Made by a program: the position numbers and the translations under genes. From JABWBH01 sp964526695 (GTDB lineage: Bacteria > Planctomycetota > Phycisphaerae > UBA1845), in NCBI GenBank assembly GCA_964526695.1, contig CAZGJA010000051.1, forward strand, positions 1 to 64,000: a stretch of DNA of 64,000 nucleotides. The letters run 5' to 3'. Positions 40,766-49,132 of this stretch are shown one piece after another. The notes beneath the pieces were generated by a model that worked only from the letters and a program-made list of their open reading frames with translations, searched no databases and had not been told where the DNA came from. The first letter of the stretch is position 1. Each line of letters starts with the position of its first letter.

Positions 40766-41461
40766 CTCCTCGCCCAGCGCTTCCGCCGTGTACACCGGCG
40801 CGCCCGCCAGCCCGCTCGAATCCCCCGGCAGCCGCGGCGTCAGCGCCCTCAACCCCAGCGCCTCCCCCACCGCATCGCCCAGCGCGCGAAACACCGTCTC
40901 ATACACATGGTGCAAATTCCCCGCGCGAATGATGCCAATCGACACCGACGCCCCGCTCCCATACGAGAAGCCATCCACATACTGACGAAGGTTCGTCCCG
41001 CTCGCCCAGCCCGCCATCCGGCCCTTCTCGTCGTACCATGCGTCCACGAACCCGTTGATGTCCGCGCGGCGCGGCACCTCCCACGCCACCGACGCGCGGC
41101 TCTCGAAACTCACTGTCACGCGGCTCTCCGCGTCATCCATGCACGCCTGCGCCGTCGCTCGTCCCGCTGCCCCGCGCGTCCGCACGAGCTCCTCCAGCAC
41201 TCCCGCCACCGCCCGCCCCGTCAGTTGCCCCATGTCCTCGCACAAGACGTGGTCCAGCGCCCACGACCCGGGCCAATCCGTCCGCACCAGCTCAAACGCC
41301 ATCCCGCAGGCCTTGCTGAAATGGTCGATGAAGTGGGACAGCAAGCGATTGGGGAGCGGCATCGAAGCCGCGCGATCCACGCGCGGCCGCACGATCATCC
41401 CAAAACAAGTCTCGCCCGTCCGGCGCTCCACCTTCAGCGGCGTGAACATCTGATTTGTCAT
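40763..41461 (-). CDS. hisB: Imidazoleglycerol-phosphate dehydratase-like protein (divergent HisB)
   Basis: This 232-aa protein would catalyse the sixth histidine-pathway step. Metal-ligand motifs are present but variant: FIDHFSKACG for the usual FLDHML, WALDHVLCEDMGQLTG for the usual D-x-HHT-x-EDxGI, and NLHHVYETVFRALGDAVG for the HHxxEAxFKA motif. The GHAD fold signature otherwise fits (VERRTGETCF start). The second HHT is reduced to a single His, so the enzyme may be less active or act on another substrate. The start at 41461 has GAGAGG upstream. It lies about 280 bp from hisD with a repeat between them and is flanked on both sides by heptamer repeats. Confidence 0.75.
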   Translation of the reverse strand: MTNQMFTPLKVERRTGETCFGMIVRPRVDRAASMPLPNRLLSHFIDHFSKACGMAFELVRTDWPGSWALDHVLCEDMGQLTGRAVAGVLEELVRTRGAAGRATAQACMDDAESRVTVSFESRASVAWEVPRRADINGFVDAWYDEKGRMAGWASGTNLRQYVDGFSYGSGASVSIGIIRAGNLHHVYETVFRALGDAVGEALGLRALTPRLPGDSSGLAGAPVYTAEALGEE

Positions 41462-41584
41462 ATCGCAGCCTCTCGCATGCCACCCGCGATGCAACGCCTC
41501 CGCCTTGCCTGTTCGAGCGGCGAAGGGTGGATTTCGTCATTCCCGCGCAGGCGGGAAAACAGTCTCGTCGCGGAGCGACGAAGG

Positions 41585-41770
41585 ACCCTCATCCAGTCAT
41601 TCAGCATTCGCCATTCAGGACTCGCTGTTGCTCGCGGCCCTCGCTGGCGCTACGGGTTCTGATGCGCCCCGCCCCCGTCGCGTGCAAGGCCCCTCACTTG
41701 CGTGAAGGGTTCTGATTCTCGCATTCGCCATTCGCCATTCAACATTCAGCATTTCCCAATCGCCATTTCC
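41585..41770. repeat. Composite repeat B with CATTC heptamers, overlapping the hisD end
   Basis: The same blocks as repeat A are present: heptamers at 41598-41632, CCCTCGCTGGCGCTACGGGT, CAAGGCCCCTCAC, and a second heptamer run at 41722-41770 (CATTCGC, CATTCGC, CATTCAA, CATTCAG, CATTTCC, CAATCGC, CATTTCC). The last run crosses the hisD stop codon at 41739-41741. Confidence 0.82.
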
Positions 41771-43058
41771 TCGCCGCCTCATGATGCGCCGAAAACCCCT
41801 CATCCCGGCTCATCACGTCCACCACTCCGCGCAGCGCCTCGAGTCCCTCCCGCGTCACGAACCCCACGCCGATCCGCTTCATGAAATCCTGCACCCCGAC
41901 GCCCGACGACACCCGCGCCCGACCCCCCGTCGGCAGAATCGCATTCAACCCCATCGCATAATTGCCCAGGCTGATGATCGGCGCGTCGCCGAACAGAATC
42001 TCCCCCGCATGTCGAATCCGAGGCCACACCGCCCACGGCTCCGCGACCATCACGGCCACGTGCTCCGCCGCGAATCGATTCGCAAACTCGATCGACTCGT
42101 CGAGGCTCCGCGTCACGACGATCCCCCCGCGCCGCGCCAGCACCTCATCCACGTATTGTCGCCGCTGCTCGCCAAGCTCCAGCCGCGCTTCGCTCACCGC
42201 GCGGCACACCGGCTCGATCATCGCCTCCGCGTGCGTCACCAGCACGGCGCAAGAGTTCTCCCCGTGCTCCGCTTCGATCATCAGGTTCCACGCCACGTTT
42301 CCCGCGTCGGCCGTCGCGTCGCAGAGAATCAGCGATTCGCTGGGCCCCGCCGGCGGCCCCGGATCCAGCTTCATCGACAGCATGCGTCGCGCGCAGGACA
42401 CATGCACATTGCCCGGTCCGACGATCTTGTCACATGCGGGAATCGTCGCCGTGCCGAACGCGACCGCCGCGACCGCCTGCGCCCCGCCGACGCGATAGAC
42501 CTCTTCGATCCCGATCAGCCGCGCGGCAACCAGCGTCGCATCGTCCACACGCCCATCCGCGCCCGGCGGCGTACACAGAATCACACGCGGCACCGCTGCC
42601 AGCTTCGCTGGAACGCCCAACATGCAGGCCACCGAGGAGAACGAGCCGCGCCCCCGCGGCACATACAGGCAAACCGTGTCGATCGGCGTCCACCGCTCGC
42701 CGCACCACACGCCCGGCGACGTCTCCACCCATCGCGTATCGCGCGGAACCGCAAGCTCGTGAAACCGGCGGATGTGCTCGATCGCCGACTCCAGCGCGCC
42801 GTGCATCTCGCGCGACAACCGGCGCTCCGCTTCGTCAAACTCCGCCGCCGCGACCCGCAATCCCAACGAGGTCAAGTCCGCCCCGTCGAACTGCCGCGTA
42901 AACCGAAGCAGCGCCGCATCGCCTTCGCGCCGGACGGCCTCGATGATCTCGCCGCACGCCGCGGCGACGCCCTCGATCTCCGCCTGCGAGCGTTGCAGCA
43001 GCGCGTCCAGCTCCGCGCCCGACATCTCCGCCAGTCGCAGCACGCGCACCACGCTCAT
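41739..43058 (-). CDS. hisD: Histidinol dehydrogenase
   Basis: This 439-aa NAD-dependent enzyme carries out the last two steps of histidine synthesis. Visible motifs are YVPRGRGSFSSVACMLGVPA, GPGNVHVSCARRML, DPGPPAGPSESLILCD, AEHGENSCAVLVT (zinc His), and LPTGGRARVSSGVGV with QDFMKRI near the C-terminus. The final residues (KWRLGNAEC) are encoded by the heptamer tract, so the tail is not ancestral. The start overlaps the hisG stop (ATGA), so the two are coupled. Confidence 0.94.
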   Translation of the reverse strand: MSVVRVLRLAEMSGAELDALLQRSQAEIEGVAAACGEIIEAVRREGDAALLRFTRQFDGADLTSLGLRVAAAEFDEAERRLSREMHGALESAIEHIRRFHELAVPRDTRWVETSPGVWCGERWTPIDTVCLYVPRGRGSFSSVACMLGVPAKLAAVPRVILCTPPGADGRVDDATLVAARLIGIEEVYRVGGAQAVAAVAFGTATIPACDKIVGPGNVHVSCARRMLSMKLDPGPPAGPSESLILCDATADAGNVAWNLMIEAEHGENSCAVLVTHAEAMIEPVCRAVSEARLELGEQRRQYVDEVLARRGGIVVTRSLDESIEFANRFAAEHVAVMVAEPWAVWPRIRHAGEILFGDAPIISLGNYAMGLNAILPTGGRARVSSGVGVQDFMKRIGVGFVTREGLEALRGVVDVMSRDEGFSAHHEAARKWRLGNAEC

Positions 43059-43918
43059 ACGATCACCCGCTGAATCGCCGTCTGCAGAATGTCCGTTGCC
43101 CCGGCCTTGCGCAGCTTCGGAATCAGCGCCGCGACCAGATCCTTCGGAACGGCCGCGCGCACCGCGAACGAGTCGTCGCCGTACAGCGGCTGGATTGTCG
43201 GCGACTTCATCGCCGGCAGAATCCGCACCACCGCGTCGAGCCGGTCCCTGGACACGTTCATGTCCAGCAGCACGCGCTGCCGGGCGTCCAGCACGCTTTG
43301 AATCAGCACGCGCAGCTCCTCGATGACCGCCGCCCGCGCCGGATCGTCCATCACCCGCCGGTTCGCCACCAGCAGCGTCGTCGAGCGCATCACCTCGTCC
43401 AGAATCTCCAGCCCGTTCGCCGCCAGCGCCGCCCCCGTCGCCGTGTTGTCCACGATCAGGTCCGCGTCCTCCGGTGGGAACACCTCCGTCGCGCCCCACG
43501 TCCGAACGTACTGCCACTCCACCCCCTTCGACGACATGTATCCGCGCGTCAGGTGCTCATACTCCGAAGCCGCCATGATCGGCCGACCGCGATCCCGCGC
43601 GAAGGGATTCGACCCGACCGGCGCGGCGGCCACGATGCGCACCGGCTGCATCCCCGTGTCCAGGAGCGCCACCACGTCCGCTTGCGTCTCGCGGATCCAG
43701 TCCATGCCGCAAAACCCGATGTCATGCGCGCCCAGTTCCACCAGCCGCGGAACGTTCGCCGCCTTCATCAGCTTCACCTCGAACCGCGCATCGCTCACCG
43801 GCGGCCGGTACCCCGACGCGGGCATGACCACCTTCAGCCCCGCATCCGAGAGCAGGCTCACCACCGACTCATTCAGCCGCCCAGTCGGCACCACCAGCTT
43901 GACTTTCACCTCGTCCAT
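43055..43918 (-). CDS. hisG: ATP phosphoribosyltransferase (long form)
   Basis: This 287-aa enzyme carries out the first committed step of histidine synthesis. It has the catalytic HisG domain (residues 1-210: VVPTGRLNESVVSLLSDAGL, DIGFCGMDWIRE, DLIVDNTATGAALAANGLEI, the PRPP loop) and a C-terminal ACT-like regulatory domain (residues 215-287: LDMNVSRDRLDAVVRILPAM, GATDILQTAIQRVIV), the hexameric His-inhibited form. The start ATG at 43918 fits the family; a longer frame upstream covers GAGCCGCG repeats. Confidence 0.94.
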   Translation of the reverse strand: MDEVKVKLVVPTGRLNESVVSLLSDAGLKVVMPASGYRPPVSDARFEVKLMKAANVPRLVELGAHDIGFCGMDWIRETQADVVALLDTGMQPVRIVAAAPVGSNPFARDRGRPIMAASEYEHLTRGYMSSKGVEWQYVRTWGATEVFPPEDADLIVDNTATGAALAANGLEILDEVMRSTTLLVANRRVMDDPARAAVIEELRVLIQSVLDARQRVLLDMNVSRDRLDAVVRILPAMKSPTIQPLYGDDSFAVRAAVPKDLVAALIPKLRKAGATDILQTAIQRVIV

Positions 43919-43967
43919 CACCGGATTCTCAAAGACCGGGTGGTGATTGGCAAATGGACCTGCCGTC

Positions 43968-44122
43968 AGAGCCGCGACCGTAAGGAAGCGGTCCGTCAGA
44001 GCCGCGACCGTGAGGGAGCGCGCCGCACGAGCGCGGATGCGGGATCGGTCCCGCCAGAGAGGACTGAAGGCTCGCTTGCTGACGCGCGCGGCTCTGAACA
44101 GAGCCGCGACCGTCAGGGAGCG
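43968..44122. repeat. GAGCCGCG repeat cluster upstream of hisG
   Basis: Three direct copies of CAGAGCCGCGACCGT-AGG-AGCG start near 43968, 43998 and 44099, and one inverted copy (GCTGACGCGCGCGGCTCTG) ends near 44097. The same sequence is inserted in the glycosyltransferase gene at 17026-17130. The rest of 43919-44351 has no gene. Confidence 0.85.
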
Positions 44123-44351
44123 AACGTCGAATCCGCCAAAGCCGCGCCCCTCATGGAGCGGTCTCTTTCGCCTGGATGCACAAATACAGCCTTCTCGCTG
44201 CGACCGGCAGGAGATTCCAATTCGAAAACGGCCGCCGGATTCGACAAAATCGAACACCCAACGCTACCCTGCGGGCATCAAACGTCGATAGAATGAGTTA
44301 AAGGGAGGAAGTCTGCGAGTGCGAAGAACCACGACGGCAAGGAGCGGTTTC

Positions 44352-45176
44352 ATGGTGCAATGGAGCAAGGCGGCGATCCTGCTGCTTCTGACAACGGGCG
44401 GCGCGGGCGCGGCGGAGATGCCCTGGGTCAAGGACTGGCCGGCGGCGCAGAAGTCCGCCGAGGCCTCCGGCAAGCTCATCATGGTGGACTTCTACACCGA
44501 CTGGTGCGGCTGGTGCAAACGCCTCGACCGCGACACCTACGCCAACGAGAAAGTCGTCAAGTTCGCCGCCGACCTGGTCCCGCTCAAGCTCAACGCCGAG
44601 AAAGAGGGCGCCGCTCTGCAGCAACAGTACAAGACGCTTGTCAGCGGATACCCGACCATCCTCTTCCTCGACCACACCGGCGTGGTGATCGGGCTGATCG
44701 ACGGCTATGTCGCCGCGGAACCGTTCATCGAACAGGTCGGTAAGATCCGCGACACGCACAAACGGTTCACGCTGGCGCAGGCGACGCTCAAGCAGAAACC
44801 CGACGACGGCGAATCCAATGCCGTGCTCGCCTCCGTCCTCTCGATTAGCGGCAAACGTGACGAGGCTGAAGCCGCCATCCGCCGCGCGGAAGCCGCCAAG
44901 TTCACCGGCGACGCCCTCGGCAACGCTTACAACAGCGTCGCCCGCATGTACGTCGCCGAGGAGAAGTACGACCTCGCACTGCCGCTGTACATCAAGGCCG
45001 ACGCCGTCTCGAAGGACATTGAGGTCCGCGCGCTCGCCAAAATCTCCATCACCGCCTGCCATCACAGCAAGGGCGATCTGGCCAGTGCCAGGAAGGCGGC
45101 ACAGGAGGTCATCGATCTGAAGGGCGCCCCCGAGCAGTACGTCAAAGTCGCCCGGCAGGTGCTGCAGATGCCGTAG
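44352..45176 (+). CDS. Exported thioredoxin-like protein with TPR-like C-terminus
   Basis: This 274-aa protein has a signal peptide (residues 1-21, AAILLLLTTGGAGAAE), a thioredoxin domain (residues 22-150) with the active site FYTDWCGWCKRLDRDTYANE (WCGWC redox pair) and cis-Pro in SGYPTILFLD, and helical TPR-like repeats to the end. This architecture resembles DUF255/TlpA-type periplasmic disulfide proteins. The start at 44352 has AAGGAG 7 nt upstream; a GTG at 44319 with AGGGAGG is the alternative. The TAG stop is the first three bases of a MITE-like repeat, so the last residues (VLQMP) abut mobile DNA. Confidence 0.85.
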   Translation: MVQWSKAAILLLLTTGGAGAAEMPWVKDWPAAQKSAEASGKLIMVDFYTDWCGWCKRLDRDTYANEKVVKFAADLVPLKLNAEKEGAALQQQYKTLVSGYPTILFLDHTGVVIGLIDGYVAAEPFIEQVGKIRDTHKRFTLAQATLKQKPDDGESNAVLASVLSISGKRDEAEAAIRRAEAAKFTGDALGNAYNSVARMYVAEEKYDLALPLYIKADAVSKDIEVRALAKISITACHHSKGDLASARKAAQEVIDLKGAPEQYVKVARQVLQMP

Positions 45177-45380
45177 TGTAATGCCTCGCCAATATCACAG
45201 CGTTCAATCTTGCTTGGGGGAGCGGACTTGGGGGGCGGATTTGGGGGGGGGCGCGGACTTGGTGGGGGGCGGGCGTCCTCGCCCGCCGGCGGGCCAGAGG
45301 CTCCCCCCTCCGTTTCGGCGGGCCAGAGGCCCGCCCCCTACGCTTCGAATACGTTGCAGAATCAAAGAGGCAGTACAGTA
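45174..45380. repeat. MITE-like element, copy 1
   Basis: The left end TAGTGTAATGCCTC and the inverse of the right end, TACTGTACTGCCTC, match; the arms extend about 35 bp with mismatches to CAGCGTTC / CAACGTATTC. TA lies at both tips, as in Tc1/IS630-type insertions. The core is G/C-rich with a GCCCGCCGGCGGGC hairpin. The left tip supplies the stop codon of the thioredoxin-like gene. Confidence 0.7.
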
Positions 45381-45511
45381 GCGTGCGCAGCAGGAGCCTT
45401 CCGGCCTGACCTCGCCGCCACAACCCCTCCCTTTCAAAGAGGGATTGGGGGAGCGCTTGCTTCGCACGCTTCGCACGCATGACGCCCGTAGCGCAATCCG
45501 CCCGCTCACCT

Positions 45512-45850
45512 TCAACCCGCGAACGGATTCGGATCCAACTCGCTGAGCTTGCTCTCGATCTTCGCCATCTCGTCCGCGCCGGGCAGCGGCTCTTTCTGCG
45601 TGTCGATCACCGGCCAGACGGCCGCGTACTTCGTGTTGAGCTCCGTGAAATGCTTCCACTTATCGGGAAGCTCGGAGTCCGGGAAGATCGCGGTGGTCGG
45701 GCACTCCGGCGGGCACAGACCGCAGTCGATGCACGTCTCCGGATCGATCGCCAGGAAGTTCACGCCTTCGTGAAAACAGTCCACCGGGCAGACCGCCACG
45801 CAGTCGGTGTACTTACATTTGATGCACGGTTCGGCGACGATATGCGCCAT
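45512..45850 (-). CDS. fdxA: 7Fe ferredoxin (FdxA type)
   Basis: This 112-aa protein has the 7Fe signature: CIKCKYTDCVAVCPVDCF (residues 9-26) for the 3Fe-4S cluster and CIDCGLCPPECPTTAIF (residues 40-56) for the 4Fe-4S cluster. It is an electron carrier of low potential. The acidic tail fits FdxA of aerobic and anaerobic bacteria. The gap 45381-45511 has only a CCCTCCCTTTCAAAGAGGG repeat; no gene is visible. Confidence 0.93.
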   Translation of the reverse strand: MAHIVAEPCIKCKYTDCVAVCPVDCFHEGVNFLAIDPETCIDCGLCPPECPTTAIFPDSELPDKWKHFTELNTKYAAVWPVIDTQKEPLPGADEMAKIESKLSELDPNPFAG

Positions 45851-46025
45851 CGATAGAATCTCCTGCCGCTATTCTTGATTCCGCTTCGCCTTCAGGCTCA
45901 CCCTCGGCCTCGAAGCTGCGTCCTATCCCGCAGACCCCGTTCACATGATCCGGCGGCGCTGACGGCACCCTCCGACCCAAACGAAGCCTCCCGCCCCCAT
46001 CCCGCACGTCCCCGAACCGTCCTAT

Positions 46026-46099
46026 CGTGCCCGGCAGGATTCGAACCTGCAACCTACGGCTTCGGAGGCCGTCGCGCTGTCCAATTGTGCCACGGGCAC
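46026..46099 (-). tRNA. tRNA-Arg (anticodon CCG)
   Basis: On the minus strand the acceptor stem GTGCCCG pairs with CGGGCAC. The anticodon arm ACGGC-CTCCGAA-GCCGT gives anticodon CCG (codon CGG, Arg). The T arm GCAGG-TTCGAAT-CCTGC is perfect. The D stem has one A-C mismatch. The discriminator is G and no CCA is encoded. Confidence 0.93.
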
Positions 46100-46219
46100 C
46101 GGTCCGATTCAGTGTAGGCCGCAGCCCCCAACCGTCAAGGAAGCCCATCGTCTCTCGGCGACCGCGCCCAAGGCAAACGCATTCGGTGAACCCAAGGATT
46201 CGCAAGTAGCGCGGAAGCG

Positions 46220-46385
46220 AGTGGCGCGGGAGCGAGTGGCGCGGGAGCGGGCGTCCTCGGGGGGCGGGCGTCCTCGGGGGGCGGGCGTCCTCGCCCGCCG
46301 GCGGGCCAGAGGCCCGCTCCCCTCCGCCAGAGGCCCGTTCCCCTCCATTTCAGATATGTTGCAGTTTCAAAGAGGCAGTACACCA
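46220..46385. repeat. MITE-like element, copy 3 (left end lost)
   Basis: The core GGCGGGCGTCCTCGCCCGCC and the right end (GTTGCAGTTTCAAAGAGGCA, then GTACACCA) match copies 1 and 2. The left terminal repeat is absent, replaced by a tandem GTGGCGCGGGAGCGA repeat. No gene is visible in 46100-46432. Confidence 0.6.
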
Positions 46386-46432
46386 GCACCCGCGCCTTGC
46401 AAACGCACCGGCCGGCGAGAGGGAAAACCCGA

Positions 46433-48100
46433 CTAACGCGCAGCCCCATGCGTCTTCTCGCTGTCGGGCAGCCCTTCGCGATGCGTGGGCAAAATCACAT
46501 GAAAGGTCGCGCCTTCGTGCGGAACGCTCTCGACCTGGATGCGCCCCTGATGCTCCTCAACGACTTTCCGCGCCACGGCGAGTCCAAGCCCCGTGCCGGC
46601 CTGGCCCTTCGTGGACACGAACGGCTCGAAGATGTGCGACAATTCGTCGGGCGTGATGCCCGGCCCGTTGTCGGTGATGGAGATGCGCGCCTCCTCGTGC
46701 TCGGCGTCGTAGCGCGTGCGGATCGTGACGCAGCCCATGCCCGGCTGCACCGCGTCCACGGCGTTCATCAGGATGTTCCCGATCGCCTGCTGCAGCCCGT
46801 AAGCGTCCGCGGGGACCGGCGCCATCTCCTCCAGCTCCTTGAGGATCATGACGCTCTTGTCGGCGGCGCGGTCGCGCATGATGCGGACGGCCTCCTCGAC
46901 GACGGCGGCGAGCTGCACAAACTGAATGCGCGGCTCGCGCTGCTTGCTGTAGGACAGCATGTTGGTGGCCAGCACCACGGCGCGCTCCATGCCGCGCTTC
47001 ACGATCTTCCACCCGGAACGGATCAGGTCGAGCTTGTCCTGCTTGAGCCCCATCTCCACCACGTCCGCCCCGCTGCGCAGCCCTTGCAGGATGTTGCGAA
47101 TCTCGTGCGACAGCCGCGCGACGGTCTCGCCGGTGGCGGCGAGCCGCTCGTTCTTCATGCGGGACTCGATGAGCCGCGCGTTCTCCATCGCCAGCCCGAT
47201 CATGCGCCCCACGGCCGTGACGAGGCGGAGCTGCTCCTGCGTGTACGCGTGCTGGGACATCGACGTGTCGAGGTGCATCACGCCGACGACTTCCTCCTGC
47301 AGCACGATGGGGACGCACAGCACGCTGCGCAGGGCGAGCTGGTGGATGCTGTCCTGCTTGCTCAGCTCGGTAAAGCGGCGGTCGGTCATGGCGTTGGCGC
47401 AGAGGACGCCCGCGCCGCTCTCGATGACGTAATTGATGATCGTGCGCGAGGTGTGAATCTTCGGGCGCTTGCCCTTGCGCTTCGTGCGGTAGCGCACCAG
47501 CTCGGGCGTCAGCTCGCCGGTGGGGCGATGGAGGCTGAGCACCACCATGCGGTCCACGACGAGGTGGTCGAAGAGGATGTCCGCCACGCGCTCCAGAAAG
47601 TTCTCGATGCGCGGAATCGTGCCGATCACTTCGGCAATGCGATACACGACGTGCCAGGCCACGACCTGCTCGCGCGTTTCCGGCGTCTGGAGGATGACGC
47701 TTTCCTCGGAGGAGGCGATGGAGGAGAGGATGGCGGCGTCGCCCGGCTGGCTGGCGATGTCGATGTCCACGAGGTCGCGGATGCGGTGCTGCCCGCTGAC
47801 GGCGGCGACGGAGTCCTGCCCGCCGAACACGAGGATCGTCGCGCCGACCTTGATCTCGTCGCCGTGCTGCAGGCGCGTCGGCTCGAACACGCGGTGGCCG
47901 TTGTGATACGTGCCGTTGGAGCTGTGCAGGTCGCGGATGATCCAACTGCCGTTCTCGCGGCGGACCTCGGCATGGCGACGGGAAATGCTGTCGTCGGTCA
48001 GCTTGAGGCGGTCCGCGTAACGTCCGATCAGCGTGGCTTCGTCGGGCAGATCGAAGATCAGCCCCTTGTCAGGTCCGCGAAGGACGTACAGCGTGGCCAC
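46433..48100 (-). CDS. FHA-GAF sensor histidine kinase
   Basis: This 555-aa cytoplasmic kinase has an FHA domain (residues 1-95: TLIGRYADRLKLTDDSISRR, SSNGTYHNGHR), which reads phosphothreonine, then a GAF domain (residues 165-315: LRSVLCVPIVLQEEVVGVMH), a HisKA dimerisation helix with H-box RLSHEIRNILQG (His at about residue 339), and a HATPase with the N box (NILMNAVDAV), DNGPGI and GTGLGLAVARK. No membrane segment or receiver is visible, and no regulator gene is adjacent. A Ser/Thr kinase signal would be the natural input for the FHA domain (inference). Confidence 0.93.
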   Translation of the reverse strand: MATLYVLRGPDKGLIFDLPDEATLIGRYADRLKLTDDSISRRHAEVRRENGSWIIRDLHSSNGTYHNGHRVFEPTRLQHGDEIKVGATILVFGGQDSVAAVSGQHRIRDLVDIDIASQPGDAAILSSIASSEESVILQTPETREQVVAWHVVYRIAEVIGTIPRIENFLERVADILFDHLVVDRMVVLSLHRPTGELTPELVRYRTKRKGKRPKIHTSRTIINYVIESGAGVLCANAMTDRRFTELSKQDSIHQLALRSVLCVPIVLQEEVVGVMHLDTSMSQHAYTQEQLRLVTAVGRMIGLAMENARLIESRMKNERLAATGETVARLSHEIRNILQGLRSGADVVEMGLKQDKLDLIRSGWKIVKRGMERAVVLATNMLSYSKQREPRIQFVQLAAVVEEAVRIMRDRAADKSVMILKELEEMAPVPADAYGLQQAIGNILMNAVDAVQPGMGCVTIRTRYDAEHEEARISITDNGPGITPDELSHIFEPFVSTKGQAGTGLGLAVARKVVEEHQGRIQVESVPHEGATFHVILPTHREGLPDSEKTHGAAR

Positions 48101-48595
48101 GGAGTTATCCCTACGCCGGCGGTCAGCGTCTGCGATGCCCCCTCCGATGCCCCCGCCGAGGCGTTGGCAACGGAATGAGGGATGGCGTGCGCGCCGACGT
48201 GAAGTTCATCAGGCCCGATGATATCGAATCACGCGCGACGCTGCAATGAACGGTCGCGGCATCGGGCGCCGATCGGCTTGGCAACCGCATTCTGGCTTGG
48301 AGGAAGGCTGGTACGGACTGGCGTACTCCGCCATTCCCGCGAAGGCGGGAATAGGCCGTGGCGAGTGGGCAACGCGCCTGCGCTGCGACCCCACACGGGT
48401 CCGCCGAGCCATGCCCCGCGCCGCCTGCTGAAGTCCGAGAACGGCGCAGCAGGGGTCGATCTCCGCGGCGAATAGTAGGGTCAAGTTGGCCCCTTTGCGC
48501 TTTCGGGTCACGAGCGATCGCGAGAGGGGTCCGCGCAGGGATCGGCATGGGTCGAAATCGCCGGAGCATCCATGATCGGGGTGGGAGTTCAACAT
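48101..48595. other. Intergenic stretch with repeat remnants
   Basis: It contains a degenerate CTGGCGTACTCC palindrome followed by CATTCCCGCGAAGGCGGGAA (48313-48356). Overlapping ORFs on both strands carry no motif or ribosome-binding site, so I see no gene. Confidence 0.5.
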
Positions 48596-49132
48596 ATGTC
48601 CGCAACATCAAGTGCGCCCGGATTCAAGGAGAACATGGCGCGGCAGATGCTTGGCGCGAAGCCGGAGGAATCGGCCGAGGCAAGCCTTGACGCGCTGCTC
48701 AAGGAACACCTGGAACGCGGCGCCAAAGCCGCGCCCGGAACGTCCCCCGCGCCCTCGGTGGATCCGCTCGACCTCTTTCGACAGCGGCTGACCGGGGAAT
48801 ATCTGGACGCGCTGGAGGACGTTTCCCGCAAGTATGAGCCGCGCGGCGTGGGGATGAGCTGGAACTTCGGATCGGTGCTGCAAGGCGGCCGCGACCTCGA
48901 GTTCGTCTTCACGTTCGGCGAGCACTGCCTCAAGCTCAAGGGTCAGCTCGCGCGCGACGTGGTGGCGTTTCAGGAGGTGCGCGGGCGCGGCGGACTGGAA
49001 GGCGAGCTGCGCAGCGGCGGCATGTTGCGCCTGCGGACGTTGACGGCGGCGGTGCTGCGCGAGTTCTTGTGCTCGCAGATCGTGAACCTCGTCAAGGTCG
49101 TGCTGCGCGAGCAACGGTCAGGCGGTCAGTGA
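48596..49132 (+). CDS. Conserved-looking hypothetical protein
   Basis: I do not recognise the family. The 178-aa protein has a polar N-terminus (MSATSSAPGFKENMARQM, then ESAEASLDALLKEHLERG) and a globular second half with beta strands (GMSWNFGSVLQGGRDLEFVF) and a C-terminal helix (LREFLCSQIVNLVKVVLRE). No signal peptide. The start at 48596 has GGGAG upstream; an ATG at 48572 is the alternative. Its 3' end overlaps the convergent prfA end by 15 bp. Confidence 0.6.
   Translation: MSATSSAPGFKENMARQMLGAKPEESAEASLDALLKEHLERGAKAAPGTSPAPSVDPLDLFRQRLTGEYLDALEDVSRKYEPRGVGMSWNFGSVLQGGRDLEFVFTFGEHCLKLKGQLARDVVAFQEVRGRGGLEGELRSGGMLRLRTLTAAVLREFLCSQIVNLVKVVLREQRSGGQ

Noticed and set aside
45204..45659. 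Minus-strand frame over the MITE-like element and ferredoxin end
   Set aside because: It reads through repeat DNA and out of frame with the real ferredoxin gene.
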